From positions 1 to 20,936 of IMG/VR virus record IMGVR_UViG_3300046820_000132: a stretch of DNA of 20,936 nucleotides, one strand, 5' to 3'. The DNA comes from a virus. Numbering within the stretch: the first letter of the stretch is position 1; each line of letters opens with the position of its first letter. The position numbers and the translations under genes were made by a program. The notes under the pieces are model-generated. The model searched no databases and was not told the origin of the DNA. It saw nothing but the letters and a program-made list of their open reading frames with translations. Below are positions 13,648-20,936 of the stretch, piece after piece.

Positions 13648-16600
13648 ATGGCTAATCCATATTACCTTGACTCGGATACGGCACTGAGCGCGATCAAGTC
13701 AAAATCTAAAGGTTTATCGCTTGTGGGTATGGACTTGCCAGACTTTAGTGGAATGGCTACGCCTAAAGAAGCTATTCCCACTCAACGGTCAACTCCTGTT
13801 GCTACCCCTGCCCCGGTTCAGTCACAAAGTTCCGGCGGTAGTCAGCTTATATCAATGGATCTCCCGGACTTTTCTGGGCTTCCTAATGTAGCTCCAACAT
13901 CTAGCGCTTCAGCAAAACCCACAGAAGAAGGATTCTTTACTGGACTAGGTAAAGCTTTGTCTGGTGGCGTACAAGATACAGGCGGCAGTCTGTACTCTGC
14001 TGGCGCTACAGCGGTTGATGCTAGGGGTGCGGTAGTAGATTCAGCTAGAGCTGCGGCAGCTAGATCACCAGATCAAGCTTTGGCACTTCAAAACTTTAAT
14101 GCTGACATTAAGAAACGCCAAGCCGCAGATGACACGGGATTGTTAGCTGGTATCAAGAACGTTGCTGGCGCTGTGTATGACAATCCTGAAGGCGCATTCC
14201 AAATGGTTGTGTCTCAGCTGCCTAACACCGCTGTATCTTTAGGTGCTGGCGCGGCTGGAGGAGCAGCAGGTTTTGCTTTTGGTGGTCCAATTGGCGCTGT
14301 TGCCGGTTTTATTACTGGTTTGTTCTCTGCCAATACAGCATTGGAGATTGGTGGCAAAGCGCAGAAAGCTGCAAGTGATGGTAATTTTTCAGACGCAGAG
14401 CGTTATGAAGCCATCCAGCAAGGTGTTGTTAAAGGCGGTGTCATTACCGCAGTGGACGTAGCTACCCTTGGCGCATCCAAATGGATCTTGGGTACAGCCA
14501 ACCGTGCCGTCGAAGCGGCTACTGTGCGTACACTTGAATCAGCGGGATACGACGCTACAAAGTTAGCAACTTCAATCAAGCAATCTCAAGTTGAGGCGCT
14601 AAAGGCTACTGCCAATCAAGGCAGAGAAGCAAGCACTGCGGCTTTGGAGAAAGCCACGTTTGAAGCAATGGTTCGTGAAGGTGTTACAGATCCCAAGTTG
14701 GTATCAGCCATTCGAAATGCACAGACTACTGCGCTTGAAGGCGTAAATACCATTGCACGTAAAGCAAGCAGGGGCACTGCCGCTGTTGGATTAGAAACTG
14801 TTGGTGAGGGTCTTGGAGAGTACCTTGGAGAGCTTGCCGCTACTGGCGAAGCATCACCTACAGAGGCTGTACTGGAGGCGCTTGCAGGACTTTCTATGAG
14901 CGTTACAGAGCTTGGTGGATTAGCCAAGCTTGAGAAGCCCGGTCAACTAACACAAGCTACAAATGTGGCTGGTCTTCGTGGGCTTGATAAGAACGGAAAC
15001 ATTCAATCAACCAAACAGGAACTCAATCAAGACATCACCCGATTGGATGATGCCAACTTGATGAGAGCAACGATTGATATTGAAGGTGCTTTCAAGCGGG
15101 ATGCTGATCAAGGCACACGCAAGACATTGGACATGATGACTGCTCTTTATGACCAAGCATCAGACGATGAAGCTGGAACAGCGGTCAAGCAATCTCTTGA
15201 TCGGGTAGCAGCTCGTGTTGGTTTAAGTACAGCGTTTAATTCGCTTAAAGGTAACAGGGTAGCTATCAATGAAGGCTACTCAATCTTAAGTGATGCTCCT
15301 CAGTTAGGCGAAGATTTCTTGACTAGCGCAGAAGTCTACGGGAATACCCTCCCCCCTATGGGCAGAGTTAAATTCCCACCCAAGCCGCAACGTACTCAAG
15401 AAGATATTGATGCTGAGAATGAGGCGATGTGGGATGCGCAAGGGGCTACAGCCACTAATCCGCTGGATGCAAATCAAACATCAATTGACGTTACTCCGCC
15501 AGATTTAAATCAATTAGATGTTACTCAATCAATAGCACCCGATCAGAACCAAGAAGTAAATCAGCAAGCAGATACTCAAGCTCAAAACGTTATAACGACA
15601 TGGGACACCATAGCACCGGGTCAAACAATCACGCTGTATCGTGGTGAATCACAGGATCAAATGCGAGATGGTCAATGGTGGACTACAGATAGAAGTAAGG
15701 CGGAGAAATACGGTACTGTTACAGAGGTATCTCTACCTTCAGAAACGGTAGGTCAGAATTCAGCCCGTGGTCAAACTGCTGATGAGTTTGTATTCACAAG
15801 TATTCGCCCCACTACTTTAGCCAAGCTTCCCGAAGCTTTTACTGAAATGGACAAAGGGGTTGGAACTCAAACTAATCGAGTTGCCGATGTTGGGACAGCC
15901 CCGCAAGATGTTATTGCTTTCCACTTAACAGAGTCAAATACCCGCAAGGGTAAAGAAGGTGTAGCGCCTACTGACATACAGATTTCAGAAGTGCCTCCGT
16001 TCTTGCAGAAGATTGCTGATGCATTTGGTGTTAAGTTAAATGGCTATACAACCGACAAGTCAACTGTCAAAGGCTTTAGCGACAACAACAGCAACAACAT
16101 TTACATCAATACGGCAGCACTGTCTAAGGTTGATGGCATGTTTATCTTGGGCCATGAGGTATGGCATCAGCTAGAGAATCGAAACAAAGCTTTAGCGGAT
16201 GAATTGTCCGCCAGTATTGTTGGTTACCTCAAGGGGAATGCATACGCAAGATACGCCAAGAAGCTGAGTGATCTTGGTTATTCCAAAAATGATATAGACA
16301 GTGAGATTACCGGTGACATCCTTGGTTTGATGTTCAATGATGGTAGGTTCTGGCAGATGGTGGGACAAAAGAATCCCAACCTACTTGAAGCAGTTCGCAT
16401 TGCGATTGACAGCATCCTTGCAAAAATGAAAGAGATGTTTGGAAGAGCTGATGGTTTGCAAAAACAACTCACGGATGTCGAGACAGTGCGAGATTTGCTG
16501 TCTTCTGTTGCAGCTGAGTTGGCGCAACAGAAAGGCACCTCTGGAGACCAAACTGCTAGCTTCATGGAAGACTCTGAAGATGCAGATCCACGCATGGCGG

Positions 16601-19600
16601 AAGTTAACCGTCTTCGTAAAGAAGGTAAAACAGATCAAGCATCTAAGTTAAAGCAAAAGATTGAGGCAGATGCTAAGACAGTACGTCAAGCCAACATTGA
16701 CCAAGAAGAAAACGATAACGAAACATTCAGAGCCAATGATCCATTGGTTCAGGTTGAATCTTTGTTGTCTCAAGGCAACGTTGGTCAAGCATCTAAGGTG
16801 TTTAGAGAAAACAAGTTGTTTGAAACTCGGGGTATTGACTTCTCAAGTCTGATGAAGAAAGCCAAGGCAGCGCCTAAGAAGGCAATGATTGGTACAGGCA
16901 GAGGTAAACAACTGGACGAGCTTACTAAAGACAAGCCAGCTAAAGAAGCGCCAGCACCAGCAGAAAAGCGTGTTGTGTACTCTGAGCCAGTAGAGGAGTT
17001 GCGTCGTAAGTTCAATGGAATCATTGGTCAGACTACGCAAACTGCGTACTTCACAAACACTCGTAAGCTTTTGGAAAAACAAATCAATGATTTGTACGGA
17101 AAGCTGAGTGCTTTGAATACGATGGTTGTAAAGAACAGCGACGGAACTCAGTCAGTATTCAAGCTACAAGATGAGTCAGACGAGAATGCTGGCATGTGGG
17201 GATACAGCGATCTAAACGCTTATGACCGCAGCGCTGATGGATTTGTTTACGACAAACCATCAACCAAACAAGAACTTCTTGGTCGCTTACGCCAGTTAAA
17301 CGAAGAGCTTGAGCTTATTCGAGGCAAGTCCGCTGCAAGCAAGGCGGCTTTGTTCAAGCGTGGCGCTGCCCGCATGGCTGACACCATGATGGGTCTGTCC
17401 AAAGAGGCGATCATTGCGGGGTCCAACCGCGAAGAAGTAAATGAGCTTCTATCTAACTACATGCAGATGCTGACTGCCTTGGCGGTTACAGAGTCTGAGG
17501 CTAGACAAAACAGGTTGGCTAGGTCTAAGTTCAACAGCGAAGGTTTTAAAGAATCTACTGCAACTGAAGCTGAGATTCAAAATGAAATCCAAGAGCAGTT
17601 AAATGCCGCTCAAGATGCCGCCAATCAAACACCTCCAATGACAGAGGAAGAGGCATTAGGAAAGCTGATTCAGGATGTACGTAGTAATACCATCTCTGTT
17701 GCTGACGCATCTCAAGCGATTGATCAAGCTGCCAAGGAAGGCGACATTACCAACAAGGCTAATGTTGTTAAGCGATTCTTAGCTGGGTTAGTTGGCGATC
17801 TTCCAAACCTTGTTGGTACTCAATACGACAGACGACTAAGCCAGATAACCTCTTGGGCATCTGCTGCCAGTCGTGACGGCTTGCTTCGCTTTGATGACTT
17901 CATTGATGTTTTCAGCATGCAAGGTGTGGATATTCCTTTCGCAATTACCCAAAATACGCACGTTGCATTACGCCAAAGGTTTACAGACTATCTAGCTCAA
18001 GCAGGTACAGGCTACGCCAATCGTGACGCATGGATGCGCTCAATGGATTCGGTGATTAACTTTAATCCCGGTCTGCTAAAGAACGGAACGTTCACTGATT
18101 CAGAAGTTGCTGGCTACGAAGCATGGAAGGAAGCCACACAGAACGTAGCTAAACGCCGCAAGATTGGAGACAGGGAATCCAACACATTAGAGGATGCATT
18201 CCCTCACCTCCTGTTCCTTGACCACACGTTGAATGAGATGCGCAATCCATCAACAATGCCAGAGCGTGAGCAGATCATTCTTTCAAAGACTATTCCGAAT
18301 CTGGTTGATGCTTACTTTGGGGACGTTGCATATGCAATGCACTTTAGACCAGATTTGAGATTACAAGTTCTTGATATCTTGTCTGAGGCGGAGCAAAAGG
18401 AGTTTGAAACTTGGATCGATAACAAGAGAAAAGCTGTTAATACCGAAGTTAACTTATCTGCAAGAGTTCCATTCATTAAGGAACTTCTTGGTATGAGGTT
18501 CATGGATGATGCCACGTTCGGGCAATTCCGAAACCAGATTATCAGATCACAGTTGAGTGATCTACGGGATATTACTGATGCTGCTAATGCAGTCAATCAG
18601 ATTGCAATGACTGGGGTTGATCCAACCACAGGCGAGATCTTTGAGCGAGGAACTGTTCAAGCCGAGCAGATTCTTTCTGATCACATTGACAGTTTGGTAA
18701 TGAACGGATTAATGGAAGATGTGGTGAACACATCAACCGGCAATACCATGTCTCAGTATGGTGCAAAGCTACGCGAAGACATGGGCTTTGGTGAGACAAG
18801 GGAAGACACGCTTGACCAGATTAGGGACACAAGAGCGGAAGAGAGAGACGCTGCTGGTGAATCCCCAACAATTTCTATTGAAGATTTTGAGAGATCTAGT
18901 GGTAGACAAGAGAACACAGATGATCTTTCTACCGATGAGCTATACAACATTGGCGAAGAAGTTGATGTTCAAGACATGACAACCCGGGAGGATGATGCTC
19001 CGCTGCGTCGTGGAATGTTCAGTGGCGTTCTGACTAACGAGTTGGTCAATACGTATGTAGCCAAGATTACCAGCAAGTGGAAGAACGCTCCTCAGATCGT
19101 GGTGCTAAACAGCCACTTCCAATTACCCGCAGCCTTGCGTGACCAAGTCACAGGCATGCTGACTGAAGGCATGGGCGCTAAAGGTTTGTTCGATAGCGCT
19201 ACTGGCGTAACCTACCTGTTTGCTGACTATTTGACTGGCGAGGCGGACACGCAGTTCACCCTCTTCCATGAGATTTACGGACACTTGGGTAACCGTGCGT
19301 TCCAAGGCGCTGACTTCGATCAGTTCCTGCTGAACATGTACAACTCTAACGAGGTTGTCCGCCGTACTGTAGATGCTGCCGTGGCTAAAGGCGGAGTAAC
19401 CAAGCTGCAAGCCATCGATGAAGTCTTGGCTGACATGGCGGCTGATGGCGTAGAGGTATCAGCGGCAACAGAGTGGATTGGCAAGACGATTGCTGGTCTA
19501 CGTAACATTGGCTTTAACTTCTTGGCTGACTTCCTTGGCAAGATGACCAGTGCTGAATTGGCTTACAGCCTAAAGATGGCAAAGCAGCACGTAGACAATG

Positions 19601-20936
19601 GCGGTGGATACAGCCCACTTAAGGGTGCGCCTCGGGATATCCGACTGGCTGAAGGTAAATTGCCTTATGAGTTGTTTGCTACCAAAGGTGGTAACACCAC
19701 AGGCTACGCTCGTTATGACCCCCTAAATGACACATGGTATTTGTTTTCCAATAAGAACGGAGACATCCGCCAAAGATCGTTTGTAAATACGTTCGACAAC
19801 TACGATCAGCTTCAGCAGTTTATGAGGAGATTGGGTACTGTTGAGCAGCGTGTGCGTTCTGGATTCTTCAGAGACAACAAGATCCCTGCTGACTACGTGG
19901 CTTTCGAGAAGTCTCGTGAAGTAAGCAGACTGCGTGGTTACTGGAATGCTGCTGTTAACAAGTTACAGAACCAGTACGCTCCAGTATTTAGGATCGTTGA
20001 GCAGATGGAGAAGATTGGTCGTGTAAGCGATCAGCTTGATCTGCGCAAAGACTTGCGTTTGTATGAGCGCCAGACAGCTGTCATGGTTGAGGATGCAAAC
20101 AAAGAGTTCGTCACTCCAATCATGAACTTACTGAAAGAAGCAAGAAAGCAAAAGGGTAAGCAAGGGTACGCATCGGAGGATGGGACAATCCAAGCCGCCA
20201 CTATTGATGAGATGTTGAATCTTTTCCTAGTTGCCCAGACAGCTGAAGAGCGTAACTTGCAGATCAATAGGATTAATCCAACCAGCCTAAAAGGCTCTGG
20301 TATGGACACCCTTATTGCAAGGGAGATCCTTGACTTTGTAAGCCAGCAGTCTTACGCCAAGCAGTTCAATGAGATCGGCAAACTCTTGGATGCAATGAGC
20401 GACAAGAAGATTAACAATGAGATTGCCACTGGATTGATTACAAAGAAGGATGGTGAAGCAAGACGTTCTGCCTATGCGCATTACCGGAATCTGTCCGGCA
20501 TCAATAAAGAAGTTGACGAAGACTTCATGGATGACCCTAGCTTAAACATGAGCACCAAGTTCTTGAATAAAGCTCGTGATAAGAGAGCGCTTGGTAGATC
20601 TGACATTGCGCAAGAGGTGCTGGCTAGAACCATCCTTGGCTACGAGGCATCCATTATTCGTGGTCAAAAGAATTTAGTCTCACTAAAAGTTCTAGCATTC
20701 TTTGAAACAAACTATGACCCGAACTTTGTCTCTATCAATGAGCAATCTAAGATTAAAAAGATTGGTGAAGATGGTTTTGTCCAGATCATAGATAACGAAC
20801 AATACATTCGACAGCCTGATGTGATGGTTGCAAGGCTAAGAGGTATACCAATAACCATTAGGTTTAAAGATACTGGAGCCGGTTCCATTGTTGAATCGTT
20901 ATACGGCACGAATCCAGTTGCGCAAAATCGTTTGCT
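13648..20936 (+). CDS. Giant polyvalent ejection-type protein (3' end beyond window)
   Basis: The frame is open from ATG 13648 to the window edge: 2429 complete codons, no stop. AAGGAGG at 13637-13643 is the strongest ribosome binding site seen. In order: MANPY start; twin MDLPDFSG motifs (28-35, 70-77); a glycine-rich hydrophobic stretch (about 200-231); helices; an ADP-ribosyltransferase-like domain (about 652-730, R665, T679/T680, E713); a zincin-like domain (HEVWH 836-840); long helical regions; an acidic linker (about 1740-1785); a second zincin-like domain (HEIYGH 1874-1879); and helical large-polyvalent-protein-type C-terminal regions. Many domains on one phage chain is the mark of polyvalent proteins. 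Place and size match T7 gp16. Delivery into the host cell with the DNA is inferred. Confidence 0.92.
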   Translation, partial: MANPYYLDSDTALSAIKSKSKGLSLVGMDLPDFSGMATPKEAIPTQRSTPVATPAPVQSQSSGGSQLISMDLPDFSGLPNVAPTSSASAKPTEEGFFTGLGKALSGGVQDTGGSLYSAGATAVDARGAVVDSARAAAARSPDQALALQNFNADIKKRQAADDTGLLAGIKNVAGAVYDNPEGAFQMVVSQLPNTAVSLGAGAAGGAAGFAFGGPIGAVAGFITGLFSANTALEIGGKAQKAASDGNFSDAERYEAIQQGVVKGGVITAVDVATLGASKWILGTANRAVEAATVRTLESAGYDATKLATSIKQSQVEALKATANQGREASTAALEKATFEAMVREGVTDPKLVSAIRNAQTTALEGVNTIARKASRGTAAVGLETVGEGLGEYLGELAATGEASPTEAVLEALAGLSMSVTELGGLAKLEKPGQLTQATNVAGLRGLDKNGNIQSTKQELNQDITRLDDANLMRATIDIEGAFKRDADQGTRKTLDMMTALYDQASDDEAGTAVKQSLDRVAARVGLSTAFNSLKGNRVAINEGYSILSDAPQLGEDFLTSAEVYGNTLPPMGRVKFPPKPQRTQEDIDAENEAMWDAQGATATNPLDANQTSIDVTPPDLNQLDVTQSIAPDQNQEVNQQADTQAQNVITTWDTIAPGQTITLYRGESQDQMRDGQWWTTDRSKAEKYGTVTEVSLPSETVGQNSARGQTADEFVFTSIRPTTLAKLPEAFTEMDKGVGTQTNRVADVGTAPQDVIAFHLTESNTRKGKEGVAPTDIQISEVPPFLQKIADAFGVKLNGYTTDKSTVKGFSDNNSNNIYINTAALSKVDGMFILGHEVWHQLENRNKALADELSASIVGYLKGNAYARYAKKLSDLGYSKNDIDSEITGDILGLMFNDGRFWQMVGQKNPNLLEAVRIAIDSILAKMKEMFGRADGLQKQLTDVETVRDLLSSVAAELAQQKGTSGDQTASFMEDSEDADPRMAEVNRLRKEGKTDQASKLKQKIEADAKTVRQANIDQEENDNETFRANDPLVQVESLLSQGNVGQASKVFRENKLFETRGIDFSSLMKKAKAAPKKAMIGTGRGKQLDELTKDKPAKEAPAPAEKRVVYSEPVEELRRKFNGIIGQTTQTAYFTNTRKLLEKQINDLYGKLSALNTMVVKNSDGTQSVFKLQDESDENAGMWGYSDLNAYDRSADGFVYDKPSTKQELLGRLRQLNEELELIRGKSAASKAALFKRGAARMADTMMGLSKEAIIAGSNREEVNELLSNYMQMLTALAVTESEARQNRLARSKFNSEGFKESTATEAEIQNEIQEQLNAAQDAANQTPPMTEEEALGKLIQDVRSNTISVADASQAIDQAAKEGDITNKANVVKRFLAGLVGDLPNLVGTQYDRRLSQITSWASAASRDGLLRFDDFIDVFSMQGVDIPFAITQNTHVALRQRFTDYLAQAGTGYANRDAWMRSMDSVINFNPGLLKNGTFTDSEVAGYEAWKEATQNVAKRRKIGDRESNTLEDAFPHLLFLDHTLNEMRNPSTMPEREQIILSKTIPNLVDAYFGDVAYAMHFRPDLRLQVLDILSEAEQKEFETWIDNKRKAVNTEVNLSARVPFIKELLGMRFMDDATFGQFRNQIIRSQLSDLRDITDAANAVNQIAMTGVDPTTGEIFERGTVQAEQILSDHIDSLVMNGLMEDVVNTSTGNTMSQYGAKLREDMGFGETREDTLDQIRDTRAEERDAAGESPTISIEDFERSSGRQENTDDLSTDELYNIGEEVDVQDMTTREDDAPLRRGMFSGVLTNELVNTYVAKITSKWKNAPQIVVLNSHFQLPAALRDQVTGMLTEGMGAKGLFDSATGVTYLFADYLTGEADTQFTLFHEIYGHLGNRAFQGADFDQFLLNMYNSNEVVRRTVDAAVAKGGVTKLQAIDEVLADMAADGVEVSAATEWIGKTIAGLRNIGFNFLADFLGKMTSAELAYSLKMAKQHVDNGGGYSPLKGAPRDIRLAEGKLPYELFATKGGNTTGYARYDPLNDTWYLFSNKNGDIRQRSFVNTFDNYDQLQQFMRRLGTVEQRVRSGFFRDNKIPADYVAFEKSREVSRLRGYWNAAVNKLQNQYAPVFRIVEQMEKIGRVSDQLDLRKDLRLYERQTAVMVEDANKEFVTPIMNLLKEARKQKGKQGYASEDGTIQAATIDEMLNLFLVAQTAEERNLQINRINPTSLKGSGMDTLIAREILDFVSQQSYAKQFNEIGKLLDAMSDKKINNEIATGLITKKDGEARRSAYAHYRNLSGINKEVDEDFMDDPSLNMSTKFLNKARDKRALGRSDIAQEVLARTILGYEASIIRGQKNLVSLKVLAFFETNYDPNFVSINEQSKIKKIGEDGFVQIIDNEQYIRQPDVMVARLRGIPITIRFKDTGAGSIVESLYGTNPVAQNRL
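14215..14340 (+). other. Glycine-rich hydrophobic segment of the giant protein
   Basis: Residues ~190-231 contain VSLGAGAAGGAAGFAFGGP followed by IGAVAGFITGLFSA: closely spaced Gly and Ala with hydrophobics, long enough for two membrane passages and like glycine-zipper segments of membrane-active proteins. In an ejection protein this could insert in the host inner membrane during DNA entry. Membrane insertion is inferred from composition only. Confidence 0.5.
15601..15837 (+). other. ADP-ribosyltransferase-like domain (ART-PolyVal type)
   Basis: Residues ~652-730 show the R-S/T-E order of the ART fold: TLYRGES (R665, NAD-binding strand), GQWWTTDRSKAEKYG (T679/T680 in place of the STS motif, with the helix that follows), and ADEFVF (E713, candidate catalytic Glu). 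No second Glu/Gln sits two residues before E713 (A711), unlike classic E-x-E or Q-x-E toxins. The short spacing resembles ART domains described in phage polyvalent proteins. Transfer of ADP-ribose to a host target is possible but unproven. Confidence 0.6.
15901..16440 (+). other. Zincin-like metallopeptidase domain 1 (HExxH)
   Basis: Residues ~752-931. HEVWH at 836-840 supplies two histidine ligands and the catalytic E837. EITGDILG at 886-893 offers E886 as a plausible third ligand, 46 residues after the second His, in the E-x-x-x-D form seen in several zincins. A predicted strand before the motif (NNIYINTAAL) matches the edge strand of zincins. It resembles the metallopeptidase domains of polyvalent proteins. 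Substrate unknown: self-processing or a host protein. Confidence 0.65.
19069..19569 (+). other. Zincin-like metallopeptidase domain 2 (HExxGH)
   Basis: Residues ~1808-1974. The segment KWKNAPQIVVLNS, a YLFADYL strand, LFHEIYGHLGNRAF, and DEVLAD (1924-1929) form a pattern I recall from giant phage proteins. The His pair is spaced one residue wider (H1874, H1879) than in HExxH, as in the HExxGH site of M49 dipeptidyl peptidase III. E1925 is the likely third ligand, 46 residues after the second His. Activity is not shown. Confidence 0.6.

Noticed and set aside
13648-20936. Possibility that the giant frame is a chance open frame or a string of separate genes
   Set aside because: I translated it throughout: no stop occurs, composition is protein-like all along, and no internal ribosome binding site with a family-like start was evident. 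Recognisable domains occur near both ends of the same frame.
1-20936. tRNA genes, CRISPR arrays, insertion sequences, attachment sites, integrase
   Set aside because: No cloverleaf, regularly spaced short repeat array, transposase or recombinase pattern was seen on either strand.

Overview
The window is a compact, all-plus-strand stretch of a tailed phage (Caudoviricetes) genome, apparently from a short-tailed, podovirus-like phage of a Gram-negative host. The Gram-negative host is inferred from the Rz/Rz1-type spanin pair and a separate lipoprotein, which need an outer membrane. The podovirus-like assignment is inferred from gene order: lysis genes, tail-nozzle-like proteins, tail fibre and fibre chaperone, then a GNAT-like small protein and three successively larger proteins ending in a giant one. 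That last series resembles T7 genes 13-14-15-16 (internal/ejection proteins). There is no integrase, repressor, tRNA, CRISPR array, insertion sequence or minus-strand gene here. The host species cannot be named from this sequence.

Layout. 1-773: the end of an unidentified gene, then a beta-rich virion/appendage-type protein. 774-1118: a good sigma70-type promoter, one 56-residue coiled-coil gene, and a rho-independent terminator with a UUCG loop. 1135-4051: a lysis cassette of ten tightly coupled or overlapping genes: small membrane proteins, a 51-residue secreted protein, a Cys-rich lipoprotein, a two-TM holin candidate, an Rz-like inner spanin with an Rz1-like outer spanin embedded out of frame, and a GH19 endolysin. 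4063-6763: two adjacent ORFs that together look like one tail-nozzle/hub protein, split inside a large insertion. 6760-10529: an 1188-residue J-like fibre with three tandem repeats, and its assembly chaperone. 10530-10580: a second promoter-like spacer sharing a sequence block with the first. 10581-20936: the ejection-protein module.

The most remarkable gene starts at 13648 and stays open to the window edge (2429 complete codons, no stop). It is a giant polyvalent protein with a glycine-rich hydrophobic stretch, an ADP-ribosyltransferase-like domain, a HExxH zincin-like site and a separate HExxGH zincin-like site. By position it is the gp16-like ejection protein, so its enzymatic domains may travel with the DNA into the host. 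That role is inference.

Most genes join through ATGA or TAATG overlaps, which implies polycistronic, coupled translation. The few real non-coding stretches are 774-905, 1077-1134 and 10530-10580; no stretch of more than 300 bases lacks a gene.
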